From Caenorhabditis elegans (lineage: Eukaryota > Nematoda > Chromadorea > Rhabditida > Rhabditidae), in the NCBI RefSeq assembly GCF_000002985.6, contig NC_003284.9, forward strand, positions 11,408,001 to 11,472,000: DNA of 64,000 nt, written 5' to 3'. This document shows, one piece after another, positions 35,951-48,606 of this stretch. The position numbers were made by a program, and so were the translations under genes. The notes under the pieces are model-generated. The model did not search any database. It was not told where the DNA came from and worked only from the letters and a program-made list of their open reading frames with translations. Each line of letters opens with the position of its first letter. Within the stretch, counting starts at the first letter, position 1.

Positions 35951-36274
35951 ATTGCATACAGAGCATTTTTTTCCACTTCGACGGCTTTAGAGGGGGGGCG
36001 CATTTATGCGGAAGGGTCTTGCCGTGCATTTAGTCATCATTTTTAGCAGTTTATGTGTAAAATTCGCGTAGATCACATGTAGATCACAAAATATTTATCT
36101 CATATTTCGTATTTCTGTTGCTTTTTCACAAATTAATTGTGATCTACGTGTGATCTCCTCGAGTTTTGAAAAGACATTGTTAAAAATGATGACTGAATGC
36201 GCTGCAAGACCCTTCCGCATAAATGCGCCCCCTTTAAAGTCGTAGAAGTGGAAAAAAATGCACTGTATAAATCG
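35951..36274. mobile_element. Fold-back (palindromic) non-autonomous DNA element
   Basis: A left arm of about 95 bp (35951-36048) and a right arm (36181-36274) are inverted copies, roughly 85-90% alike. Shared blocks include CATTTTTTTCCACTTC, GCGCATTTATGCGGAAGGGT and AGTCATCATTTTTA. A second, inner inverted pair lies at 36068-36091 and 36133-36156 (GTAGATCACATGTAGATCAC and its counterpart). The whole 324 bp can fold into one long hairpin, as in palindromic MITEs. No transposase and no clear target-site duplication were seen. Confidence 0.75.
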
Positions 36275-36645
36275 TTTTCTGATAATTACTACCTTATTTT
36301 TTTAGAGCTAAACTTTGCATTTTTTTATTACTTAACTCGGGTTCAAGCAGAAATTAGTATTAAACGTTTTATTTATGTAAAATCAAAACACACATAAAAA
36401 CTGTATGTATAAAAATTCAGAAGGAAAGGGAGAACATTAAATAGGATAGCAATTATTATGAGTGAGGTTGAGATCAGAATAATTGAGGATGATGGGGGTC
36501 ATAGAAAGCTTATCGTCTTGTCATTGCATTGATTTGATTGAATAAATGACTGTTTGCTTGTTTTTGTTTTGTTTTGACACAACAATTGAAATGATTAAAC
36601 TATGATGAAAAGTTGGGAGAAAAAAATCTATTGGCAGTTTTCAAA
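36275..36645. other. Spacer after the fold-back element
   Basis: AT-rich, with no gene seen. It must contain the 3' UTR of the Ig-EGF gene on the minus strand. Confidence 0.4.
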
Positions 36646-38620
36646 TTAGACCATATTGGCTATTGTGTCACCGTTCCTCTGTCCAGGCGGATGCTGATGG
36701 ACTGGTGTATACTCTCCAGAGACCCTGAAATCAAATATTTCTTCCAGATTATTCATTTGAAATTCTAGTATATGTATAGAAATGTGTTTAAGGAGAAACT
36801 GCAAGATAGTATAGAAGAAAAACATACATTGGAGGTTTGCTGATGGTATTGTTGTTGTTAATAGTTGTCGTCGAGTACTTGGAGTAGTGGTGTGGATTAC
36901 GCACTTTGAACTTGTAGAGACAATATGCCAAAAGTACGATAATAACGATGAACACGAGAAGCGTCACCACTGGGGGCCCTGGAGAAGGAAAACAGTTGAT
37001 TTTCAAATTTGAAAAACTACAAAATAACATCAAACTGAAAAACACTCGGACTTCCCACTTCACAATTTCACAATTCGTTAGAATTTTGTTACTTTCACCG
37101 ATTTCCGAGAAACACTTTTTGAAAATAGTGAAGAAGACAGGACAAGCTTATAGAAGTCTCCTAAATCTTATTTTGTTAGAAAGTTAAGAAGACATACAGT
37201 AAGCGCAGACTGGTGGAGTAACAACAGAGTCAACTCTGACCGGTGGTTCGGATATCATATCGCAAGCAGCTCCAGTCCATCCAACTTCGCAGCTGAAATA
37301 GGATATTTATATGAATATTTCGAATACCGGAAGCGTGGAAACATTGTTATTAGATGTCACGCCTTCCGCAAATTATACGCTTCCAGAAGAAAAACAACAA
37401 ACTTACAGACAGCTGAAGTGTCCCGTTGAGGTCTCCACAAGGCATTGATCAGCATGTTTGCAGCTGGCCATTTCTTCTCCATAGCAATATCGGAATCCTT
37501 CTGGGAGAATGTGCTTCTTTTCGCCTTTCAATCTATACGATGCAGACATTCCGGGCTGAAAATTGATATGGGATGAAAAACTGAATAGGGAATTCAGAAT
37601 ATCAAAACAATGTGAAAGAGATGAAACACAATTTGGCAAATATATTATTGCTTTAAATATAGCATATTTTCAATATTTCATCATCAATTTGAAAAAATAT
37701 AGTCCACAACGTTTGCTTTTTTTAGTCTGTTGTTTTTATGTTCCCACTCAACATAACTTCAATTATAATAAATTTTCATATCTAGATGTCTTTAATGTAA
37801 CGTTCTAACTAAACTTGTGTTTCTCATATCAAACATTTTTGTCAGAAATCTTAATCCAATAAAAATTTTTTTGTTTGTGAAATACGTCATAAGGTACAGT
37901 ACATTACAAATAAAGCAGCGATTCTACTGACCAGGGAATTCCTATCCCGTTTAAAATGTTCAAAACTCAAGGTACAGTATTCCCGTCATACCTCCCACGT
38001 GCAATCTACTTCTACCAGTATCCAATCTCTTGAGACATCAGAAACCAAGTTTCCGAGTAACTTACCGCTGAGCACTCATACACTCCATTGTCTTTGTCAG
38101 GAAGATAGTTGGTGATCTCAACGAACGATGCATCTCTGAAAATTAAAAAGAAACCAGTTTGCATTGTGTTGCGAGGATGACATACTTTTTAGTTTTCACG
38201 TACTCGGATTTGATTGGAGATCCTCCACGCAGCCACCGTAATGATGCAACTTTTCCGTTCGGATGTTCACATCTAATTAGTACACTAGACCCTTGTTCAA
38301 CGCCGATGAGTGTGGTTCCCGTGTGTGTTCCTTCTTAAATTTATTATCATATATTGAAAACTTAGAGCAGTGACTTGTGGCTCATCAGCGTTTGTTTTTT
38401 TTAAGTCGTATTTATTGTGTTGCTAGAAAAAAATAAATTCCTGCTATGGAAAATATCTTAATTGTAACAATTGCAAGTCAAACACTAAAGAATAATAAAA
38501 GAAGATAAGTAACATACCTTGTAATCTTAAAATATGTTCTCCAGCATTTGTGACTTGTATTACTGCACAAAGGAATATAAAAATTTGAGCAATGCGATTA
38601 ATTATAGATTGTCCGGACAT
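36646..38620 (-). CDS. Ig-EGF-transmembrane protein
   Basis: Seven exons: 38620-38518, 38333-38186, 38135-38066, 37555-37407, 37292-37198, 36978-36828, 36724-36646; phases agree, 264 residues. Signal peptide (about 1-26, IFIFLCAVIQVTNA), one Ig-like domain (about 35-108: IRCEHP, WLRGG, DNGVYECSA), then an EGF-like domain with six cysteines (about 132-170, ending CEVGWTGAAC), a membrane helix (VVTLLVFIVIIVLLAYCLY, about 191-209) and a 55-residue cytosolic tail ending IANMV. The start lies 13 nt after a TTTTACAG acceptor with no donor, consistent with SL1 trans-splicing. The order Ig-EGF-TM is that of type I neuregulins and insect Vein, but whether it acts as an ErbB-type ligand is unknown. C. 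elegans has igeg-named genes of this design; I cannot tell which this is. Confidence 0.85.
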
Positions 38621-38633
38621 GTTCTGATATATT

Positions 38634-41600
38634 CTGTAAAAGATTAATGTCTACAATGAACAGGAATGAGGGAGTGTCAAGGAAAAATGAGATGAAGAGG
38701 ACATCAAGAAAATGAACGACTTCTTGTCAACTGGTTACATGGTATGGCAGACACACGACGTAATATTTGCTGCGAAAAACAACAAAAACTAGAAAAAAGG
38801 TGAAGAGACTGATAGACTTATGGTAATGTGGTCAACGCGTAGGCGCCATTTTGGTATGCCAATCGTGGAAATCAATTTCAAGCGAATTGTCATTCGCAGC
38901 GAGTTTCGAAATATTTCAACAAACAAAAACAAATGAACGCCGATGTTCTAAATTCTAGCTAGTTATTCGTAGAAAGTGGTTTCTTAAAAATAAAACCAAT
39001 ACATTAAAAAGTGATAAGCATCGTTGCCTTTTAATCGATGACTGGAATACCCCCTTCCTAAAATAGAAAGGAAAGCAATACTCTCGGCCTAGACAAACAA
39101 TGAATAATCAGAGGAAAGAGGAGCATATTTCAAATATTTTGACTGCCAGCAGTTAGCTCGCGGAGTCTCAAAGTATAGTACTGATGTGAAAAATCATTCA
39201 CATTTTATATAAAGGTTAACGGAAAAAAGACAAACACAAAAACTCCTACGTGGATAATCATGTTGTTTTCAGGGGGACCACTTGAAAATCGTGGAATGAC
39301 AGTATGATATCATGTGCAAATAAAAAAAGATTGTATTGAAGCACTGAACACGCTCGGATGCCTATCGGAGATTGAGAGTTTTGATCTTATAACAAGATCA
39401 AACTTGCAGTGTACCAAAATGCTGTGATATCATTGTTTGGAAATGGTTCTGATATCATTAATTGAAAAAGGCACTACTACGCAAATGATTTTAGAATTTC
39501 AACTATTCTTCAATTCGACAGAAATCTGATTTTCAAAATATTTATTTTTAATCAATAATATAGAAAGTGAAAGAAAAAGAACTGCAACATAGGAAACTGA
39601 ATAAAATTCTTTTTTTCGGCTCAAACAGTTTTTTTTCAAACCAACAGACATCAAACAGAACATCACCGTTTTATATATTTGAATCTTCACAGGTGACACA
39701 TAAAGCGTATTTATGTGAAGGAAGAAACTTAAATTGTTATCATAAAACCCAGCCTGAATGTGTTATAGTTAGAGTTATTGTCAGAAATGTCGTATCAACA
39801 AAATATCGAATTTCCCTTTTATCAGTTGCAAGAGGACTGAAAACGAAAAGGTTGATTGAACCTTGAGCGACCAACCTCACTGAAAATTTGGGAACAAGAT
39901 CAGTGCGAAGTGATATGATATCACTTGTAATGCATGGTCTTCGTGTGTGCTTTCACGAGGGCGGACACCGCCCTATTGTGCCTAGCATTAGAAAAAAAAG
40001 AAGAAAAATCGAGCAAACAGTTGCATCTACGTAGGTCGAGAGCTGTTGCGAAAGTTGACAGCTTTTCAAATTTGGAGTCTAGTGGCGAGAGAGGTGTGAA
40101 AACTCTCTCGAGGTACATTGGGTTTGCAGGATCACCCCACCCACGCGTTCGGTTTTTGTTTTCTGTTTGATTGCTTGTGTTTATTCTCATCAAACCATAG
40201 CAAAAGTAAACCAAGCAAATACTGAAAAAACATGGGTTTTTAGAAAAAAAATAACAATGAGGATATCACAACCAGAAGGCAAATTTTTACTAATCATCTT
40301 CTTTTCAAAAGTTTCTGCGCAAAAAGGATATAAATTAAACCCCCGGGGCAGCAATAGCAGCACTAATCAAACTAAGATTTATGTTCTCAACGGACAATCT
40401 GATCTGAGTTTGAGAAATCAAAAATATTTGACTCGTAAATGCAATCCACATTTTTCTTGTTATATGGTGACGTGGGACACGCTGTATTGACCAGGATTTA
40501 TGACAGGTCGGGGCGGGCGTAGGCAAAGATGACTCTGAATGACTCAGACGTTTTCCACGAACTTCAATTCAATTCTACGCAATTCTATGCAAATATTTCC
40601 CACTAAAATTTTATTCGCCTTTTTATTCAAAAAGTAAATCTTGAAAAGGTCATATTTCGCATCACAAAAAACTATGTGATATCTAGTCTTGGACTGTACA
40701 AAATTGACTATTTTTTATTCGTGTTTTTAATACTGCAATTAAAATCAACAAACATTTTAGAAAAGTATTTTGATTTACTATGGTTTTCCGTTATCAAAGA
40801 TAATAGCCAGAAGATATGAAGTAAAATTTAGAGCCATGTAGTAATCTTTAGAAAAATTTAAACAACTCACTTAAACCAACTGCAACCCAAAACCGGAACA
40901 TCTGTTGTAGCTGTACCACAACATGTTTATACAATTTCTTAAATGTAACACATAAATTTTTTTGTATTGCAAGCTTAAGAACAGACGTTTTTTTTTTTTT
41001 TTCTCAGCCTAGTAATGAAAATAGTACTAGAATGGTTATAACGTGTTGACCATTGTGCAATTTATTCCATTAAAACATTTTGAGGTACAGCTAATGCACA
41101 AGTACCCAAAAACCTACTGAGAATCAAGTCATTGAGTTTAAACGTTTAAATCTTTGGTTTTTTTTAAACATGAATTATTATGAAAAATATTCGAATATTC
41201 AAAAGTCAATTTTGCCAAAGTATGTAAAACTCCTGAATAGAAAATATTAGGTTCAATTTGCTTGCAGTCAAAGATTAACACTGTTCTGCATGAACAAACA
41301 AATCCTTGGGTCTGAATGGTTTGAAATGCAAAACCAGTAAGCATAAAAACACTGTGATTGGGTACGTAAGAATTTATTTTCAAATATGATTTTTGAGGGT
41401 TTTACCTAGTAACAGTACCCTAAAATTTTCATTGTATTTCAAATCTTGAAACGTAATTTTTATTTGTGCTACTTTGAAGCTTAAAATAAAAATTGGTGTT
41501 GAATATATTTTCACGTGTTGATTTAAAAGAAAAATTTGAAAAATAACCAAATAAACACATTTTAGGGTACAAATACTACACATGTATCAATTTTGGTTGC

Positions 41601-44037
41601 GAAAACAGTCAAACATTATTAGATGAATAGGTTTCCCCAAATTTCGCTTAACTCTTAATAATCTTTAAGTTTATCCATAGTTTTAAGTAGGTATTTTAAT
41701 ATCTATGAGCTATTAAAAAAAGTCCATAATCTCAAAATCATTTAGATACTACACCAATTCAATAATACATATAACAACCTCAGTGCAATATTTGTAAAAA
41801 TCAAGAATCGTAACAGTCTTTAAAAGACAAAGTCTTATTGATAAACGAGAGGTGTCATAAATCTCACGTGAAGGGTAAAGAAGGGAACTAGAAGGCGATA
41901 CTAAAACCCTAATGTGTGATGATCTTCACATCAAAAGCCATTGTTTCAAAATTCTTCGGCCAAACTGCGTCATTGTACGAAATTTATTGCAATTCTGTAT
42001 CTTTAATGACTTTATTCTAGTCCACTTCTTGGTCCGATGGCGATGCCAGAACATGCCCCTGTTCTGATATCATTTCGGCCTGCCCAATAAGATCAAATAT
42101 CTACACATCTGGACAAATAAGTTCCTGAAACTGGACAATGACGTTATTAATTGATAATAAGGGTTGAAAGATTAGTAGATAGATATCAGATTAGTACATG
42201 ACGTGATTTTTTGTAACCGCTGTTTTTTGTGAAGCGCGCGTGTGTGTTAGAAACTGTTACAATGAATAACGAGCAAAAGACAAGGTAAAGAGACATGGTG
42301 GCCTCTGCTTTGGAACTTTTGTTTCAGGTGTTTCGTTTCCTCGGCTTTGGTAGCGCATGCTGTTATATTGTCTGGCTTCTAGAGATACTTTTATACGATC
42401 TATGTTATCAATGATAACATAATACTGTTCAAAAGCAAGAAACCTAGAGCCTCATACTCACGTCAACTTGATATCAATCATTAATCACTCTTCTTAGTCC
42501 ATGACTCAAATATCATCATAATCATTTGTCAATGAAATCTCTGCTTTGACGGTAGTTGTCAGCGACAGTGTAAATGAAAATGAAGAACGGCCAAATAATG
42601 ATAATATTGCGAAATGTTTGTATTCAAAATATATTTTCAGGACTTTATATAGATTTCCGTGCTCCGTTTTCTGGATAACTGGAATAATGATGAAAAAACA
42701 GACTTCTTCAGGATAAAAACACTTGACATCAGCTGGTTCATTAAATATAAGATTTGATATCAAAATACTCACTAACAGGGAGCCAGGTCAACAGACCACT
42801 TGAAAACTGAGCCATTGGTGATGGGAAAATCATGTCCCCACTGTACTTGCTCCAGGAAAATGAAATAAATTGACAGGGTGGATTTCAGCATAAAATTGAA
42901 CGATTACGCTTTTCCTGAAAACTTAAAAGAAACCGAAATTTCTGACCACTTTTTAAGATCGATAATCTGTTATTAAGCGATATTTTCAAACTACCCGAAA
43001 GAATTTTACCAAAAATTGTGCAAGTTTGTGTATACCAAGAAATGATTTTTTGTGCAGGTGTGTGTTTTTTTTGTGACTTTTGTAAGCTACCAAAAGAACA
43101 TTTTGTGATCTAGAAGTTGCTAGAGTCGGTTAATATTTATAAGTTGAAAACCATGAACTGTGAAAACAAAAAAAAGTTTAATGCAAAAAATAATTAAGTT
43201 AAAATTGCTCGCGATATTGTGTTTTTAATGCAAAGTACACCAAATCACACCTTGTTCAAATTTCATCTTTCTCCGGATTTTTGCAAAAAACTTACTCAAA
43301 AAATTTTTAAAAGCTTAAAAAGAACAGTGTAATGCCAGATTCTCCAAGAGACTGTGCAATTTTAATAGTTCTGCCAAAATGTACAATAGGATTCAGGAAA
43401 ACCTGATATTAAAAGTACATTAATTTTTAAATTTAAACTATTTAATTTTCAAAAAAAAACGTTGAAAATCTTTATCACAGCTTCTTTTGTGAAGTTTCTA
43501 AATTTGATCTTCAATTTTTTTACCTGAAAAGTTGAATCTTTTGAAAATCTTACTGTTTTTGCTTTTTGTTAAATTTGAAGTTTTGCATATTCAAACTAAT
43601 TGATAGAAACAGTAATAATTCTTCTCCTGTTTTCTTTATTAAAACAAATGTGACCAAAGTTCATATAAAGACAAAAAACACGAAGTATGAAAATGTAACA
43701 GAGATCGGAAAAAAGTATTGTTTCATCTTACAATTTGCAGAAAATAGAGAAAATCAGTTTTGATTTTGTTTGGTTTAGGTTTTTTTGGCAATTGGAGGAT
43801 CTTTAAAATAACATAGTAGAAGAAATATAAATATCGATTTTTCATAATCTGATGAGGTTTTTTGAACTGTGCATTTTAGGTTTGCGTTGTTGAGAGTGAC
43901 GGATAAAAAAACGATAAAGATAGAAAGGAGCTTTTCCTTTGTGTCGTATGTACTAACTTCTACAAATATAATATTAAAGCAAGCATAAAGTTTGTCAACG
44001 GGCAGAGGATAATAAGAAGTAAATTTCAGATTATAGT
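38634..44037. other. 5.4-kb intergenic region
   Basis: Promoter side of the Ig-EGF gene, then AT-rich sequence without supported exons. A GC-richer part (39890-40530) contains an inverted repeat CGAGAGAG (40086-40093) / CTCTCTCG (40103-40110). A long T run lies at about 40989-41003. No RNA gene or element was recognised. Confidence 0.45.
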
Positions 44038-46126
44038 TTAACCTTGAGCAGGGTTAATTTCCGATGTACATCCATATTCGTAACTTAGACTTTTGATTCT
44101 CATTGTACAAACACATTCTCCGCTTCGAATCATTTGATCATGGTTTGGTGGTCCCCAAGAGAACACTTGATAAGCTGTAAACACAGAACTGAGATTATGG
44201 GAACGGAAGTGAAACGTTTATCATCAAGTGTCTAATTCGGGCATGACTTTCTTTTTTTTTTCTAATGTAACTTTCACCAAAAAAGTCGCTGATTTATCAC
44301 TTCTAGGAAAGCATTGATAAATCGTAGTGTATCATATTTGGCACTTTATCTTTCGTGTTTTCCCGTTTATTTCCACTTTTCCTCGTCTCCTCCTACCACT
44401 TAACAATTTTAAATGTTGCCATCAATAATCAACGTGTTGATTTGATCAGATTAAATAAAACACATGAATGTGGGGGAAAAGTGGTAGTATGTGAGGAAAA
44501 GAATGAACCAACCAAAAAGGCCTCAATTAGAATGGAGGTCTCTGTCTTTTAGAGGAAAAATGAATGGTGAGACAGGTTTTCTGAAACGCAACGACCATCG
44601 GAAGTTTACTTTCGCGTGCGCCCGAATTGCCTTTTATGAGATCAGCCAACGATGACAAACCACTTTTTCGCGTCTGTTTTGAAATGCGTGTCAGAAAGAA
44701 ATAAAACAATAAAGAAAAAGACCAAGTGAATCCCAAATTTTTTACATTTCGGTTAATTTGACTTTTTGAACACATATTGATCATTTTCTGTTCTATGTAA
44801 TGCTTCAAAAATGAATGTGAACTAGAAACGATGTTCGTAATATAAAAAAAATACTAGAAACATTTTAACATTATTCAAAGCTGTGTTTCCAATAAACAAA
44901 AAATATATATTTGCGAAAAATTGACTAATTATTTTTTGAGGTTGTACAAAAGGCATGAAAGGTTATTTTTTAATTTATGATTTCGGCTTTTTGAAACTAA
45001 AAAGTTTCTGAAAAATTTTCAAAACTTTGAGTTTGCCTTGATAATTAAAGAAAAGGTATTCCTTTTAAAAATTATTAATATAACAGTTGTTATAAAAATG
45101 TTGCTACTATGTTGTAGGTGTACAAATTCTGTTTTGGCTACTTGACATTTATAGAAAAAATAGCGGTTAAGTGAGCCAAACGTATTATTTTGTAAAAATG
45201 TAAATTTAATGAGAGTTGACTACTATGACTATGAATTTTTCAACTTGGTTTACTACTACTTCTTGATAAAATTACGCAAATATCGAGCAGGTCTAGATAG
45301 AAGTGACCCAACCATTTTTTAAATGTTAAGTTTTTAAATACGGCAATATTCCGCTAACTAACTTTTTAAATTGAGAATTTATGAATAATTTGACTCACCA
45401 GTGCAATATTGTCTGCATTCTTCTTCTGATCGTAATTCTACCCGATTCGTTTGGTCTCCAAGAATTTTGACGTTTTTCAAAGTGACTCCTTTTCCTGGCA
45501 GAAATCATATCATATTGTTTGATCATTATCACTTACCGTATCGTGAGTTTGGCTTCAATCCACTAGTCTTCGAAAAGTCTTCCGTCGAGAATCCAATGGC
45601 GTTTTTCAAGTAGCACCTGACAAATGAAAACCGCAACATTAGGTTTTTGAAAATCGAATCTCTAACCTTTTTTTAACCGTGTCATACGTGTACGCAATGC
45701 AGCAGCTGCTAGATGAGCATTGCACACAACATTGCGTAATATCATCCGTCTGAAATTCGTCTACCGTACCACCGTTCAGCATAACATTTGGCAGAAAGAG
45801 GCACGATTGAACTGAAGAAAAGTATTTGTGAACTATTTAAAGGACACTAGTGATTCGATAAATTTTGATCGTCGTTGAGCTCTTTAGTTCGCAAGATTTT
45901 TGCTCGATGTTGAGAGGATCATTTAAACGTTAAGCGCTTTTTGATAGCAATGGCAATAAAGTCTGTTGTAAAAGTTATGTTCGAAAGAAACATAAAATCG
46001 ACAAACAGATGCCTACCCGTCGGGTCTATGAAGAAAACACAGAAATTTGCACAAGAAACAGAAGCACTTACTAGATGCAGCTCCAACATGCATCATCATG
46101 AGTCCAAAAACAGTTGTGGCAATCAT
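44038..46126 (-). CDS. Small secreted cysteine-rich PAN/apple-like protein
   Basis: Five exons: 46126-46072, 45811-45667, 45616-45537, 45494-45399, 44174-44038 (a 1.2-kb last intron), 170 residues, phases consistent. A short signal peptide (MIATTVFGLMMMHVGAAS) is followed by two cysteine-rich modules. The first has CCVQC, CCIAYTYD and RCYLKN, as in PAN domains; the second has EECRQYC, then ECVCTM and a last cysteine in YGCTSE. PAN domains bind protein or carbohydrate and occur in nematode cuticle and dendrite-tip matrix proteins. No membrane segment is seen, so it is probably secreted. Upstream there is an acceptor (46194) and a small possible 5' UTR intron (46181-46130); an ATG in that leader is out of frame, so 46126 is chosen as start. 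Confidence 0.75.
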
Positions 46127-46194
46127 TTTCTAGAGTTGATGATTAGTGTGCCCAAATCCGCAATAGCGAAGTATTACTTACTCATACGGCAAGC

Positions 46195-48129
46195 TGGAAT
46201 AATGCGTTTGACAATGAAGATGATAAGAGGAAGTTTATAAATGGAAGGACCAAACGAAAGTTAGACTAGCTGAGTAACGATCTCAAATAGGATTCGAACA
46301 ACGACTAGGCGGCACGGCACACCGGAAACGAATCGCAGACTAGACTTCAGAAAACAAGAGGAGAGGGTTAATGGAGAAGAGATAGAGAGAATTTGTGTGG
46401 AAGACATTTGAGGGAGAAGGTGGTAGTTGGGAAAAAAGAAAAGAGAGGGAAGGAACTGTTTAATTAGAAAATTACGGTCATTTGGCGCACGGGGTACCTC
46501 ATTCATTTCTATGGGAAAATGACAAGAAGGTGAGGGTTATGGGGCACGCATTTTGCGTTTAGCGTCTTTGTCGTCCCCGTCGTCAATGGGGATCTACCCC
46601 CGACTTGAAGCAACGAAGACTGAGACTACTTTGTGAACAGAAATCAGACAGCAAAAGACTACGAGAGGCATTTACTTAGCATCTGTTCAGGTTTCGGTCG
46701 TAATCGGATACGAGTTTTCGGAAAACTGCTCTCCTTTCTTTTCATCTCTAACCGCCGCAACGAAACGTCGTTATCAGACGTTTTCAGTTATGATAATGGG
46801 CAAGAAGAGCAGAACTGTCCATTTTCTTAAGTTATGTAATCTGTTATTCAATGAAAGGAATTTATGATTTGAAAGCATAGATTAACATTTTTTCCATAAT
46901 ACAATCTTTCGAATTTCAAACAAAAATCAGGTAAGCTTTAAAAACTCACTAACATGCTTACTTTGTTTCGTTTTCATTGTTAATGATTTTAGTTTGACAA
47001 CGAAGGAGAAACTTTGATTTTTTTTTTCAATTTTTACTCATTATCTTCAAAAATTGTTTGGAAATGTAAACACCCTCAAAAAAAAACAGCAGTTTTTATA
47101 GTTTGATATTTACCAGTATGATTTTCCCTAACTTTAGCACAGAATTGTATTCTTGATTAAAAAACTGGCTAGATTTCGGAAATCTTTTGCTTAAGCCGCA
47201 ACCAAGTTGCATTTAGCTTTGCAAATATTTTCTTTTTTTTTGTGTCGTTTAGAACTTGCCCTAAACATTACCTTACCCTAGACTTCTAGACAAATCTGCT
47301 GCAACTACAGTTTGGCAATCCAAATGTTCAGTATTTCGGAAATTCAGCAATTGCCAAAAATGGCGGATTGGCAAAGATTTTCGATTGCCATAAAACGAGA
47401 TAATTATTCTTGTTAAAAAACTCACAATTTACCTTAATTGTCGCAAACATTTAGGCGACAAAATTATAATTCGAAATTTCGTTTTCCACAACGTTTCCGT
47501 TTGCCTGCTCTCACACTTCTTAAATCAATTTTGCAATTATCCGATGTCGCAACAAAAATATTTGTAAGAAATGCAGATCAAGATTTCAAATGGTGCGATT
47601 TAAGTTTTATCGGTTCAACTTTTATGGTGGTTCATTTGATGATTCAAACCAATTATTATGATTTAAATTTTGACATGCAGTCCTGTGGGTAAACTAATAT
47701 TATTCCTGTGTTCTTTAAAAAATTGACAAAAGAGGTTGGGCAAAAGTATTTCCTAATTTTAGTTTTGGACGTTATCCAACCTTTGAGAAATTTATTTGAC
47801 GTTAGCCGTGAGCCGATTTCGGCGGATGTTAGCCAAAATTACCGGACGGCAAGTTAGGGTGGTTTTTTACTAAGTACATATTGGCAAGAGTAACAAAAAA
47901 CTCATAATACCGAGATGACCAAATGAACAGAGAAAAACTGAATAAGATCAGTGTTTTTAACCATTTTTCCACTAGAGTTACTCCGCCTTTAATGAAGTTA
48001 TTTGTTGCACAGTGCATTGCATTTGCTTATCGTTAAAAAAAACAATTATTATTGATGAATTGTCTGAGAACAATACAGAGGGTTGAAAGTCTGAACTGGG
48101 AAACATAAAAAACTTTAAATATTGAAACT
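46195..48129. other. Spacer; promoter side of the PAN-like gene
   Basis: A purine-rich block (about 46340-46460, many GAGAGA and GGAAGG) on the plus strand is followed by AT-rich sequence. Several copies of TTGGCAA or ATTGCC lie between 47310 and 47400. No exon series is seen. Confidence 0.4.
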
Positions 48130-48592
48130 ATGTTGGAAGAGAAGAACGTAATCAAGTTTTCATCAAAAATGCACGTTTTTTGAATGACACGTTCTTGTGT
48201 TCGCAACATTTGTTTTTGAACAGTATAACGGAAATGTCATTTCCTTAGTTGAGAAGGTTCGGAAATGCGTAACAAAGCAGAGAGCAAGGAAACTTCAAAG
48301 ACCATCGTCATTCCAGAAGTGGGAGACTTCGAGATAAATGCTAACGTCATATTCCTTTTCCGCATCAAGCTCACAATCAAAATACTAGAACTTTTCATTT
48401 TGTCTAAGCATTTACCCAACGTCATTGAGAGTGAGGAAGAAGACGATTGAACAATATGTGAAAATAAGGATTGAAGTGGAGAAGAAGGCACTGCAGCACA
48501 GGAATGGCGCGATGACTTCGTCGCTTTTTATATTGGGAATACTTGTAGGATGTTTACTAAAACGGGGCAAAAACGGAGGAAGAGGAGGATGA
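48130..48592 (+). CDS. Candidate 98-residue single-pass membrane protein
   Basis: Three small exons fit in phase: 48130-48147 (MLEEKN), 48224-48318 after an acceptor TTTTTGAACAG, and 48409-48592 after TTTGTCTAAG, giving 98 residues. The product is strongly basic (KVRKCVTKQRARKLQR, RVRKKTIEQYVKIR), with one C-terminal hydrophobic helix (SLFILGILVGCLL) followed by KRGKNGGRGG and stop. AATAAA follows 9 nt after the stop codon. This would be a tail-anchored or type II protein. The third acceptor ends in AAG rather than CAG, and the first exon is tiny, so the model is tentative. No family is recognised. Confidence 0.35.
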
Positions 48593-48600
48593 GAATCGAA

Positions 48601-48606
48601 AATAAA
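48601..48606 (+). terminator. AATAAA polyadenylation signal
   Basis: Canonical signal 9 nt after the stop of the candidate 98-residue gene, on the same strand. Confidence 0.4.

Noticed and set aside
46280-46330. Possible tRNA on the minus strand (GTTCGAATCCT box)
   Set aside because: Only a B-box-like match; no A box and no acceptor stem could be paired at the right distance.
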